From NCBI RefSeq assembly GCF_025426255.1, contig NZ_CP104861.1:1984001-2048000 (forward strand): DNA of 64,000 bases, written 5' to 3'. Below are positions 30,290 to 38,591 of the stretch, in pieces. A program made the translations under genes and the position numbers. Under the pieces are notes generated by a model. That model ran no database searches, was not told the DNA's origin, and worked only from the letters and a program-made list of their open reading frames with translations. The stretch's first letter is position 1. Each line of letters begins with the position of its first letter. This DNA comes from Pseudomonas fragi. GTDB lineage: Bacteria > Pseudomonadota > Gammaproteobacteria > Pseudomonadales > Pseudomonadaceae.

Positions 30290-30314
30290 ATTGTAACAAT
30301 TATTAGCATGCTAA
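30290..30314. promoter_or_regulatory. candidate operator in the divergent MmyB/MFS promoter
   Basis: Two short palindromes are adjacent: ATTGTAACAAT (30290-30300) and the perfect 12-mer TTAGCATGCTAA (30303-30314). They lie in AT-rich DNA between the regulator start at 30252 and the MFS start at 30381, a place suited to autoregulation and control of the exporter. The link to the regulator is inferred. Confidence 0.45.
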
Positions 30315-30380
30315 AGAATTCGCCAAGTTGAGGGTGTGCGCAATGCATGCGCTGCCCTGATTTCGTCAAGGAGGATTCTC

Positions 30381-31592
30381 ATGCACAGCACTACACCCTC
30401 ATCGGTCTACTGGATTGCCCTCGGCGCTTTCGCGCTGGGCATGGCGTCCTTTGTTACGGCTGGCCTGGTACCCATGATTGAGCAGTCCTTTAGCGTATCT
30501 GTGGCAGCAGCGGCTCAATTGGTGACAGTGTTCGCTTTGGCGTATGGCATCGGGTCACCTGTGTGTGTTGCTCTTTTACCTGCGCACCGGCAGAGGTTCG
30601 GGTTGTTGTCCGCCCTAGGTTTTTTTGTTTTGGCTAATGTGGCCAGCACTGTCGTTGATGACTTTGCCGTGCTGCTGGTATGTCGTGCATTTGCCGGGCT
30701 TGGGGCCGGTGTTTATCTGGCAACCGGAATCACGGCTTGTGCGACGGTCTCTGAACCACACAGGCGCGGTCGAGCGATTGCTATCATCATGGCCGGAATG
30801 GCCAGTGGGACCGTTCTGGGTGTCCCTTTAAGCCTGCTGCTCGCTGAGCAGTCAGGGTGGCAGGCCGCTCTGTGGCTCATTGCCTTGCTAGGGGCTGGCT
30901 CATGGCTGGGATTGCTGATCAAACTACCCGATCTGCCTGCCGGGCCGCAGATGACAATCCGTAGCAAACTCCTGCTGCTGGAAAACAGAAAAGTGGTGAG
31001 CATCCTGATGGTCTCGCTGTTAGCCGCAGCGTCCAGTCTTGGGATGTATACCTTCATCGTCCCGTTTATAACTGATCCCAGTTATGCAAAAGTCGACAAC
31101 GTGACCCCCTATCTCTGGGTCTGGGGTCTTGGTGGAGTCGCGGGAAGCTTCTTGATTGCTCCGCTGGTTGAGCGGACTGAGGGGCCAGTGCTGATATTTA
31201 TCATCATGCTGGTGTTGACCGTTTCACTCTTGGCATTGCCAGTGGCCGCCGCCGTATCGCCCTGGTTGGCCATGATTCCTATAGCGATATGGGGTGGCGT
31301 GGGATGGGCCTTGCAGGTTCCCCAAAACAACGAATTGATCTCGGCGCGGGAGCGAAATGGCGATGGTAATTTGGCCGTTGCCTTGAACGAGTCTGCCCTT
31401 TACCTGGGAAGCGCAGCAGGTGCCGGTGCAGGAGGTTTTCTATTGCTGTTGAACATGCCAGGTTGGACGCTGGCGATCTGTGCCGGTGCAGTGGCGTTTC
31501 TTGGCACCGTTTTACAGTTCATGAATTTGCGCGCACATAAAACCCGACTTCCAGGACTCATCCAAAATGTCGAACACCGCTCGATCGATTGA
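30381..31592 (+). CDS. MFS transporter (12-helix, DHA1-like)
   Basis: This 403-residue inner-membrane protein has about twelve hydrophobic segments. The first helix ends ALGMASFVTAGLVPMIEQSF, and the helix 4-5 region reads ATGITACATVSEPHRRGRAIAIIMAG, typical of AraJ/YdhP-like drug:H+ antiporters. AAGGAGG before the ATG at 30381 is an excellent ribosome site and excludes the longer reading from 30336. The substrate is unknown. Its end overlaps the next gene by 26 bases, so the two are co-translated. Confidence 0.9.
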   Translation: MHSTTPSSVYWIALGAFALGMASFVTAGLVPMIEQSFSVSVAAAAQLVTVFALAYGIGSPVCVALLPAHRQRFGLLSALGFFVLANVASTVVDDFAVLLVCRAFAGLGAGVYLATGITACATVSEPHRRGRAIAIIMAGMASGTVLGVPLSLLLAEQSGWQAALWLIALLGAGSWLGLLIKLPDLPAGPQMTIRSKLLLLENRKVVSILMVSLLAAASSLGMYTFIVPFITDPSYAKVDNVTPYLWVWGLGGVAGSFLIAPLVERTEGPVLIFIIMLVLTVSLLALPVAAAVSPWLAMIPIAIWGGVGWALQVPQNNELISARERNGDGNLAVALNESALYLGSAAGAGAGGFLLLLNMPGWTLAICAGAVAFLGTVLQFMNLRAHKTRLPGLIQNVEHRSID

Positions 31593-32097
31593 AAAGTACA
31601 TTTTTGCCAAGGATGCAAACCGGCCTGACCTTCTGCGCCAATCCTTCACTCCGGATGCAACCCTTGAAATGGTTGTGCATACAGGAACCATTTCATTTCC
31701 CCCTCAGGTCAGCGGCCGAGCAGGCATCGCTGATGTGCTGGTACGACGCTTTGGCCAGAGTTATGAAAACGTCTATACGTTCTGCCTGGGTGAACCTCCC
31801 TCGGCAGAGGCCGTTACCCATGACTGCAAATGGCTGGTGGGGATGTCTGTTAAAGAGACTGGCGAGCTGCGCATAGGGTGCGGCGAATATCACTGGTGTT
31901 TTGAACCGCAATCGGGGCTCGCAGAGCAACTGCGCATCACGATCGAACACATGCAGGTGTGTCCACCCCAGGAGTTGGAGCCGGTCATGAACTGGCTGCA
32001 AAGTCTCGATTATCCGTGGTGCTTGCCCGGCGAGATGATTGAGCGCGCCCCGCAGATCAGCTGCATGGCCCCGGTCATTGAGTACCTACAAGACTGA
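31567..32097 (+). CDS. SnoaL/NTF2-like protein
   Basis: This 176-residue protein reads as a cone-fold NTF2/SnoaL domain: IEKYIFAKDANRPDLLRQSFTPDATLEMV at the start, then a barrel with a conserved GCGEYHWCFE strand. Such domains bind or isomerise small hydrophobic molecules. The gene starts inside the MFS gene, so an exporter and a small-molecule-binding enzyme are made together under the divergent MmyB-type regulator. This suggests detoxification of one compound, which is an inference. Confidence 0.8.
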   Translation: MSNTARSIEKYIFAKDANRPDLLRQSFTPDATLEMVVHTGTISFPPQVSGRAGIADVLVRRFGQSYENVYTFCLGEPPSAEAVTHDCKWLVGMSVKETGELRIGCGEYHWCFEPQSGLAEQLRITIEHMQVCPPQELEPVMNWLQSLDYPWCLPGEMIERAPQISCMAPVIEYLQD

Positions 32098-32145
32098 GTC
32101 TTGGCCCGCGGCCTGCACAATCCTAAAGCGGAACAGCTCCATACA

Positions 32146-32171
32146 CACACCAGGTCTTTGCACCTGGTGTG
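32146..32171 (+). terminator. intrinsic terminator of the MFS-SnoaL operon
   Basis: The ten-base stem CACACCAGGT (32146-32155) pairs perfectly with ACCTGGTGTG (32162-32171) around a six-base loop, with CTCATTTT after it. It lies about 50 bases after the SnoaL stop. Confidence 0.8.
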
Positions 32172-32439
32172 CTCATTTTCAGCCTGGGCATTGAATTTCT
32201 TGCTATAAACGCACTCCATTAACCCCCGCCAGGCATGTTTTTCATCACTTTTCAGGTTTTGCTGGACAAATAGGTGTGTTTTCGGTTGCTGAGTCGATAA
32301 GTCGGCCTTAGACTGCCGCCCCTCGTAAATTGAGTGCCGGGTGGCGCTTGAAATAGATGGCACCTAACTGGTTGGGATGAAGAACGGTCAGGACGCTCCC
32401 TAATTCGCCTTAATGCACGTATTTTTTATAGAGAAATCA

Positions 32440-32844
32440 ATGACAAAGGATAAGTTGCTGGCCATGCCGGCGGATGACTACATGAATGCCGAGCAACATG
32501 CTTTTTTCAGTGAGCTGTTGCAAAACATGAAGGTCGAAACCCACGCGCGTATTGAGCAGAACCGCATCGCGATCGAGAGCCTGGACACTCCGGCCGACCC
32601 TGCGGACGCCGCTTCGGTTGAGGAAGAGCGCACCTGGCTGGTGAACGCAATTGACCGCGACCAGCGCATGCTGCCTCAGTTGGAACAGGCTCTGGAACGT
32701 ATCAAGGATGACAGCTTCGGCTGGTGCGATGACAGCGGCGATGCAATTGGCCTTAAGCGCCTGCTGATCAGCCCTACCACCAAGTACTGCATCGAAGCTC
32801 AAGAGCGTCACGAGCAAATCGACAAGCACCAGCGTCAGGCCTAA
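32440..32844 (+). CDS. DksA/TraR-family regulator with a reduced zinc site
   Basis: This 134-residue protein has the DksA layout: an N-terminal helix, a long coiled coil (about 20-90) whose tip carries acidic residues (DTPADPADA), and a C-terminal globular part. DksA acts in the secondary channel of RNA polymerase with ppGpp. The four-Cys zinc finger is reduced to two cysteines, WCDDS and YCIEA, like the zinc-independent DksA paralogues of pseudomonads. It is probably a paralogue and not the main DksA. The start at 32440 follows GAGAAATCA; a start at 32413 is weaker. Confidence 0.85.
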   Translation: MTKDKLLAMPADDYMNAEQHAFFSELLQNMKVETHARIEQNRIAIESLDTPADPADAASVEEERTWLVNAIDRDQRMLPQLEQALERIKDDSFGWCDDSGDAIGLKRLLISPTTKYCIEAQERHEQIDKHQRQA

Positions 32845-33041
32845 GCGCCTGACCTTGCCGGAGCCGCGCCATGCGGCTCCGGCAGCTTGACGGGTTCGCG
32901 GTCGTTCGTACTGCAGCCATACACCCCGCTGTAATCCCCGCTAAAATTTAAACTAGACGTTGAGCTGAATGTTCCGGTTGTGTCCCCTTATATTTGGCAC
33001 GGCGTGTTTGCGCGAGGCTGAATTAATCGAGGACCAGTGTC

Positions 33042-34379
33042 ATGAGACACTCAAACATTACGGGGCGCGTGCTGCGTGTCGGTATTTTTTTCGATGGTAC
33101 GGCCAATAACGCGTTCAATATTCTGTCCGGGCAAGCCAGGCAGGCTCAAGGTCTGGTGGTCGATACCGGTAGCAGTTATGCCGGTGTGGCGACCAATATA
33201 GCCAAGCTGTACCAGTGCTACCCCGCGCAGAAGGCGTTTGATGGTAACGGCCAGGCGCTGGCCGCGCTGTATGTCAGTGGCATAGGCACTACCACGGGGG
33301 CAGCCGATACTGCTTTTCCAGGCCTGACCTACGGCCGTGGACGTACCGGAGTATTGGGCAAGGCCGATCAGGCCCAAGCACAGTTGATCGAGTGCCTGAG
33401 GCACTTTGTGAGCCTTGAGGCGCCTGGTTCGATTACACGTTTGCAACTGGATCTTTTTGGTTTCAGTCGCGGTGCGGCGGCGGCCCGGCACTTTGCCAAT
33501 CAAGTGCACAGCATCGCATTTAAAACACAATTCCAACTGGCGCCCGAGTTTGAGTGCGAGATCCAGTTTGTGGGGCTGTTCGATACTGTCGCGGCGATGG
33601 GCGGGCTGGAGGACTTGGGGGATGTGGGTGACGAGGTCAACCCGGGCCTCAATCTGTACCTTGGGCCAAAATGCGCCCAGCAAGTGGTGCAATTGAATGC
33701 GCGTGATGAGCAGCGGCGCAATTTTTCGTTGAGTCGAATCGCGCCACAATGGCCGATGGATATTGCGGTGCCCGGTGCTCATGCCGATGTGGGCGGTGGC
33801 TATCCGGATGAAACGCAGGAACAGGTATTTTTGACCCGCAGGCAGAGCAATCTGGTCAGCCCGTCGACTTCGATCAAAGCCACTCAGACCTGGAAGTTGA
33901 CACAGGCACAACTGCTGGCCTGGCAGGCCGAAGATCTGATTGACCCAAAGGACCCGGACGCCTTTTTAGAGATACGCACCCGCGAACAGCCCGAGGGCAG
34001 CCGCCAAGATCCCATGAAACGCGTACAGGCCGCAGTCTTTATGCAGCGTCGGGTTCAGGGGCAGCTGTCGCGGGTGTACCTGCGCATCATGCACGGGCTG
34101 GCATGCGAGCAGGGTGTGCCCTTCGGCAAATTGACCGATGCACAGGCCGGGCTACCCGATGAACTACTGCCTATCGCTGCGCAGCTTGAGGTTCAGGTGC
34201 GCCAGGGGCGCATTCGTTTGAGTGCTGGCGAAGAGCGTTTGCTGCGCCAGCGTTATGTCCATCAGTCGGCCAACTGGAATGCCAATGTGGGCGAAGGGCT
34301 TGGCGTGCTGGACAAGGCTTTCTTCAATATACCGCAAGAGGGCGGGCGCTCGGTGTACGAGCAGAAGGCACCGGTTTAA
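33042..34379 (+). CDS. DUF2235 alpha/beta hydrolase (Tle1-like phospholipase domain)
   Basis: This 445-residue protein carries the DUF2235 hydrolase fold: VGIFFDGTANN near the N terminus (about 13), the nucleophile motif GFSRG (about 145), FDTVAAMGG (about 184) holding the catalytic Asp, and PGAHADVGGGY (about 246) with the catalytic His. This triad is that of type VI secretion phospholipase effectors of the Tle1 type. No vgrG, paar, immunity gene or T6SS structural gene is adjacent, and there is no signal peptide. GAGGACC precedes the ATG. Whether it is a secreted effector or a resident lipase is open. Confidence 0.82.
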   Translation: MRHSNITGRVLRVGIFFDGTANNAFNILSGQARQAQGLVVDTGSSYAGVATNIAKLYQCYPAQKAFDGNGQALAALYVSGIGTTTGAADTAFPGLTYGRGRTGVLGKADQAQAQLIECLRHFVSLEAPGSITRLQLDLFGFSRGAAAARHFANQVHSIAFKTQFQLAPEFECEIQFVGLFDTVAAMGGLEDLGDVGDEVNPGLNLYLGPKCAQQVVQLNARDEQRRNFSLSRIAPQWPMDIAVPGAHADVGGGYPDETQEQVFLTRRQSNLVSPSTSIKATQTWKLTQAQLLAWQAEDLIDPKDPDAFLEIRTREQPEGSRQDPMKRVQAAVFMQRRVQGQLSRVYLRIMHGLACEQGVPFGKLTDAQAGLPDELLPIAAQLEVQVRQGRIRLSAGEERLLRQRYVHQSANWNANVGEGLGVLDKAFFNIPQEGGRSVYEQKAPV

Positions 34380-34510
34380 ACCGGCGTGAGGGAGATATTG
34401 TTACCGCTGATGCAATGGATCTATGCATTACATAGCTTTTTCCGGCGGCGCTAACGCTCTAAGATGGCCGACATCGTTAGGTAACTAACTAAATAGGTGG
34501 AGTCACCATC

Positions 34511-34729
34511 ATGTCTAACCAGGTTGATGTCGCCGTGATGATCGGCAGTGGTGTACCCGCTGGCTTGCGTGCCATGGGGCAGAAGGTCTGCTGGGTAGTA
34601 CTGGTCAATGGTGAGCAGCGCGGTACGGCATTTTCCAGCCGCCCGGAGGCTGAAGAGTGTCAGGCAGCCTGGCTCGCGCAGCTGAACGCCGACCATTGCG
34701 CAATGCAGGTTCGGGCTCAGCGTGCTTGA
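34511..34729 (+). CDS. small hypothetical protein
   Basis: This 72-residue protein contains KVCWVVLVNGEQRGTAFSSRPEAEECQAAWLAQL, a compact alpha/beta pattern, with no signal peptide or membrane helix. GGAG precedes the ATG at 34511. I do not recognise a family. It lies 131 bases after the DUF2235 gene on the same strand and is convergent with the next small gene. Confidence 0.6.
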   Translation: MSNQVDVAVMIGSGVPAGLRAMGQKVCWVVLVNGEQRGTAFSSRPEAEECQAAWLAQLNADHCAMQVRAQRA

Positions 34730-34767
34730 TATGGGCTCGGATGGCGCTAGTTGAAGGTGATCGGGAT

Positions 34768-34998
34768 TTAAGCGTTGAGGGCGCCAGCGTCCACCGCAAG
34801 TTTTAGCTCTTGTGCAGAGCTTTTGGCTGCAGTTTCAGCTTGCTCGGCGGTCTTGAACCAGCGGTCTTTTTCGACCTGATGGTAGGTGACCGTTTTCAGC
34901 GGTGGCTTGGCCCGCATCACAATCACTGCCTGAAACTCACCGTCGACTTCTTTGGACTCGCCGCGGATAAAAAATTCGCCAATATCAAATTCCGTCAC
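34768..34998 (-). CDS. small hypothetical protein
   Basis: This 76-residue protein begins with GTG at 34998, preceded by GAAGGGAAAG. It reads as a beta-rich first half (IGEFFIRGESKEVDGEFQAV) followed by a helix (WFKTAEQAETAAKSSAQELKLAV). The pattern looks like a conserved Pseudomonas small protein, but I cannot name it. It has no signal peptide or membrane helix. Confidence 0.6.
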   Translation of the reverse strand: MTEFDIGEFFIRGESKEVDGEFQAVIVMRAKPPLKTVTYHQVEKDRWFKTAEQAETAAKSSAQELKLAVDAGALNA

Positions 34999-35427
34999 GT
35001 GTCACTTTCCCTTCGAGGTAATGAAGCCCAGACAACCCGGCGTCATGGGCCAGGTCGATTTTTTTGCAAGTATGGCAGTTGTTGCCTCTGAGCGGCGCAG
35101 TTAACTGAACCGGGCGACGAAAGCCCTGTTGAACAGGGCCCAAACGAAGTAAAAAAATCATCGAATACCTGACACAGAAGTGGATGTGTATACCCAACTT
35201 CAGGCCTGAGCCGTTAGAATGGCGCCCCGACGGTATTTTTTAGCCGGTTTTCACTGATGCAGGCCCGGCTTGACGCCCATCCATCTGCGGCGCTCGTTAG
35301 TCTTGTTGTTTTATGTCACTCCTGACTCTGGGTTGTATCCGGTTTTCTTATCAAGTGGGCTGAGGCCTTTTTTCTGCTGCCTGTCATTTGTTCTGGTAGC
35401 TCCACTTTTAGTTTCGAGGGTTTTTCG
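34999..35427. other. intergenic region
   Basis: No confident gene is seen. A 70-codon minus-strand reading at 34985-35197 with CHTCK is discussed among the rejected items. The region should carry the promoters of the two divergent flanking genes. Confidence 0.45.
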
Positions 35428-35898
35428 TTGGCAGTCAGCAATTTGGAAATGCATGCGTTGTTTGTTCTGGGTGATTTGCGGGCACGGTTGGTCAAACTGT
35501 TCCAGTCCCGTTTCGTGTACGTCACCGAGCAAACCGCAGAAGGTATTTACATCGCTGAAATCGATACTGAATCAGCGCTGGTGGTAGACGACAAACCGGG
35601 CCTTGGGCTCAAGGTCGGCGATCACTTTCGCGCAGCAGTCTTGCCCAGCCGAGAAGGTGGCAAGTTCGAAATAAAATTTCGTGACATCAAGATGACTGTC
35701 TACGGGATTGGTGAATACGCCTATGTCAGCTCGCCTCTGGGTGAAGGCATCGTGTTCAAGGAAGGCCAGACCGTGATGTTGATCTTCGCGGCCAAGGAAC
35801 AGCTCACCGAAGGTTTGAGCAAAACCTTGAAAGCCGTGACCGCCAAAGCCGCCAAGTGGCCCAAGGGCGAGTTGACCTTCAAGGCCAGTAAAGAGTGA
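35428..35898 (+). CDS. hypothetical soluble protein
   Basis: This protein has up to 156 residues from a TTG at 35428, or 149 from the ATG at 35449; the TTG has GAGGG upstream, the ATG has TTGGAAATGC, and I cannot decide. The sequence has no signal peptide, a beta-rich middle (FRAAVLPSREGGKFEIKFRD) and a Lys/Ala-rich C-terminal helix (SKTLKAVTAKAAKWPKGE). I do not recognise the family. A REP element follows 50 bases downstream. Confidence 0.65.
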   Translation: MAVSNLEMHALFVLGDLRARLVKLFQSRFVYVTEQTAEGIYIAEIDTESALVVDDKPGLGLKVGDHFRAAVLPSREGGKFEIKFRDIKMTVYGIGEYAYVSSPLGEGIVFKEGQTVMLIFAAKEQLTEGLSKTLKAVTAKAAKWPKGELTFKASKE

Positions 35899-35930
35899 CC
35901 CATTATTTGTAGCCGCTGCGCTCCTCAGTG

Positions 35931-36005
35931 ACAGGGATACTTCAAGCGTGGGAGCGAGCCTGCTCGCTCCCACAAGGGGCTTGACCCGCAACAGAGTATC
36001 TACAA
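35931..36005. repeat. REP palindrome with conserved long flanks (copy A)
   Basis: The palindrome GTGGGAGCGAGCC..GCTCGCTCCCAC (35948-35973) is flanked by CAGGGATACTTCAAG on the left and AAGGGGCTTGACCCGCAACA then GAGTATCTACAA on the right. The same flanks recur at 55546-55644 and, inverted, at the right end of the window. Confidence 0.88.
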
Positions 36006-36154
36006 CGCCGCAGGCCCTCCCTCAAACAGCCTAGCCCCTATGGACGATGTTCCGGGTGGCAGGCCGTTTGATTATCGTGATCACTTCTAACAAGTGTGCG
36101 AGGGACCGCGGGCATGGGCGCAATCGTCTTTTTATCTGCTGTGTGTGGCTGCTG

Positions 36155-38566
36155 ATGACTGGCCCACTCAAGCTCTCGCCCATGCAGCGGTTTGTAAGCA
36201 ACTGCGCCGAGCTATTAATGGCGCAGCGTAAAGCCTTGCTCGGCTTTTTTCTGTTGGTGACCCTGGCTCTGGGCTACAGCGCCACCCAGGTACGGCTGGA
36301 CCCCGGATTCAACAAACAGATCCCCGTGCGCCATGCCTACATGGTCAATTTTCTGGATTTCAGCCGGATCTTTACCGGCGCCAATCGCCTGCTGGTGAGC
36401 GTGCACTGGAAAGGCCAGGGCGATATCTACAACCCCGAATTCCTGCAGACCCTGCAACAGGTCACGGACGATGTGTTCTTTATTTCCGGGGTCAGCCGCC
36501 CCAGCGTGACCTCGCTGTTCACCCCCAACGTGCGCTATATCGAAATCACCGAAGACGGCTACGTCGGTGATCTGGTCGTGCCGCCGCAATACGCCGCAAC
36601 CGCTGAAGACTTGCAGCAAGTACGCAGCAATGCCGCACGCTCGGGGCAGGTCGGCCGCTTGCTGGCCAATGATCTGAAATCGGCAATGGTGCGCGCCGAC
36701 CTGCAGGACATTGATCCCAAGACCGGGCAGCCGGTGAGTTATGTGCAAATCGCCCAGCGCCTGGAAGATATCCGCGCCAAATACAGCAGCGCCGATATCG
36801 AAATCAACATTGTCGGCTTTGCCAAACTGGTAGGCGATGTGGTCGAGGGACTGAATACGGTAATGGGCTTTTTCGCCATTGCGTTCCTGATCACCGGGGC
36901 GTTGCTATGGGTGTATTCACGTTCGTTGCGCCTGACCCTGGTGGCGCTGTTTGTCGCCTTGCTGCCGGTGATCTGGTTGCTCGGTTTGCTGCCATTGCTG
37001 GGCCTGGGAATCGATCCGATGTCGATTCTGGTGCCGTTCCTGATTTTCTCGATTGGTGTATCCCACGCGGTGCAAATGACCAATGCCTGGAAGCAGGAAG
37101 TACTGGCGGGCAGTGACTCGGTGACAGCGGCGAAGGCGGCATTCAGCAAGATTTTTATCCCCGGTGCCCTGGCATTGCTGATGAACGCCCTGGGCTTCGG
37201 GGTCATCATGCTGATCGATATTCCCATCGTTCACGAACTGGGCGTCACGGCCTGCATCGGTGTGATGCTGATGATCATCACCAACAAAATCATGTTGCCG
37301 CTGATCATCGCTCATCTGCGCCTTGAGCCGCGCTTGATGAGGGCTCAGGCGCAGTTGTTGAACCAGCGCCACCCGCTGTGGTGGCGTCTGTCGGCGTTGG
37401 CCACGCCGGGGCCGGCACTTTGGGTGTTCGCCATCAGCCTGGTGCTGCTGGCGGTGGGTGCGATCAAGGCCCGTGAGCTGGCCACTGGCGATATCGGCTC
37501 GGGTGCGCCGGAACTGCGCGCCGATTCGCGCTACAACCAGGACAACCAGAAAATCATCAGCCATTACTCCATCGGCCTCGACGTGCTGTCGGTGTTTCTG
37601 ACTATTCGTGATCGCAGCGAAGCCTGTCTGGACCCGGCCGTTATGCGGGCGGTGGAAACCTTCGATTTCAAGATGCGCGAAGTCCCCGGCGTGCAGTCGG
37701 TGCAAAGCGTGGCGGGCATGAGCAAGCAAGTGATTGCGGGTAACAACGAAGGTAACCCGCGCTGGGCGGCAATTCCAGGTTCAGCCCAGGGCTTGCAGCA
37801 GGGCGCCTATGCCTATTCGCCGGACTCGGGGCTGGTGACTGACGGCTGCCAGCAGATGCAAGTTCTGGTGTTTTTGACCGATCACGAAGGCACCACCGTG
37901 GCCCACGTGCTGGACGAAGCCAAACGCGTGATCGCCGGGATTCAGGTGCCGGGCGTGGAGTTCAAATTAGCCGGCGGCAATATCGGCGTCATGGCCGCGT
38001 CCAACGAAGCGGTCAAGCACGCCGAAGTAGTGATGCTCGCGGCGCTGTTCATCTCCGTGGCGCTGTTTTGCCTGCTGACCTTTCGCTCTCTGCGTGCAGT
38101 GCTGTGCATTCTGGTGCCGCTGGCGATCGTTGCCGTGCTGTGCAATGCGCTGATGGCATTGCTGGGCATCGGCCTCAAAGTGGCGACCCTGCCGGTGATG
38201 GCGCTGGGCGTGGGGGTAGGGGTGGACTACGGGATCTACCTGTACGAGCGCATCGAGCATGAAATGGCCGAGGGGCAAGACCTTCGTGAAGCCTTCTACC
38301 GCGCCATGTGCCAGCGCGGCACGGCGGCGGTGTTTACCGCGCTCACCATGTCACTGGGGGTGTGCACCTGGGTATTTGCGCCGCTCAAGTTCCAGGCCGA
38401 TATGGGCCTGCTGCTGGCCTTCATGTTTATGGTCAACGTACTGGGCGCGATCTTCCTGCTCCCGGCGCTGGCCGCCTGGTTCAACTTCAGCAATCAACCC
38501 CATGCACAAAAATCTGTAGCCGCTGCCGCAGGCTGTGATCGGACGCGCAGCGTTCGTGAAGTTTGA
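36155..38566 (+). CDS. RND/MMPL-superfamily transporter of a DUF1329/DUF1302 transport set
   Basis: This protein of about 803 residues has two repeats, each with one helix, a large periplasmic domain and about five helices. These include LPLLGLGIDPMSILVPFLIFSIGVSH in the first half and MALGVGVGVDYGIYLYERIEHEMAE in the second. Such exporters accompany DUF1329 and DUF1302 genes in loci for hydrophobic substrates such as steroids and other lipids. The start is unclear: no good ribosome site precedes 36155, and 36047 or 36182 are options. The last roughly 18 residues (KSVAAAAGCDRTRSVREV) are encoded by REP-like DNA. Confidence 0.87.
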   Translation: MTGPLKLSPMQRFVSNCAELLMAQRKALLGFFLLVTLALGYSATQVRLDPGFNKQIPVRHAYMVNFLDFSRIFTGANRLLVSVHWKGQGDIYNPEFLQTLQQVTDDVFFISGVSRPSVTSLFTPNVRYIEITEDGYVGDLVVPPQYAATAEDLQQVRSNAARSGQVGRLLANDLKSAMVRADLQDIDPKTGQPVSYVQIAQRLEDIRAKYSSADIEINIVGFAKLVGDVVEGLNTVMGFFAIAFLITGALLWVYSRSLRLTLVALFVALLPVIWLLGLLPLLGLGIDPMSILVPFLIFSIGVSHAVQMTNAWKQEVLAGSDSVTAAKAAFSKIFIPGALALLMNALGFGVIMLIDIPIVHELGVTACIGVMLMIITNKIMLPLIIAHLRLEPRLMRAQAQLLNQRHPLWWRLSALATPGPALWVFAISLVLLAVGAIKARELATGDIGSGAPELRADSRYNQDNQKIISHYSIGLDVLSVFLTIRDRSEACLDPAVMRAVETFDFKMREVPGVQSVQSVAGMSKQVIAGNNEGNPRWAAIPGSAQGLQQGAYAYSPDSGLVTDGCQQMQVLVFLTDHEGTTVAHVLDEAKRVIAGIQVPGVEFKLAGGNIGVMAASNEAVKHAEVVMLAALFISVALFCLLTFRSLRAVLCILVPLAIVAVLCNALMALLGIGLKVATLPVMALGVGVGVDYGIYLYERIEHEMAEGQDLREAFYRAMCQRGTAAVFTALTMSLGVCTWVFAPLKFQADMGLLLAFMFMVNVLGAIFLLPALAAWFNFSNQPHAQKSVAAAAGCDRTRSVREV

Positions 38567-38591
38567 ATCTAATAACAACAAGGAGAACTCC

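Noticed and set aside
32857..32883. GC-rich hairpin after the DksA-like gene (GCCGGAGCCGC..GCGGCTCCGGC)
   Set aside because: The stem is perfect but no T tract follows, so I did not list it as an intrinsic terminator.
34985..35197. 70-codon minus-strand reading with CHTCK
   Set aside because: It overlaps the start of the 34768-34998 gene, has no clear ribosome site and no recognised family; too weak to list as a gene, though a small zinc-binding protein cannot be excluded.
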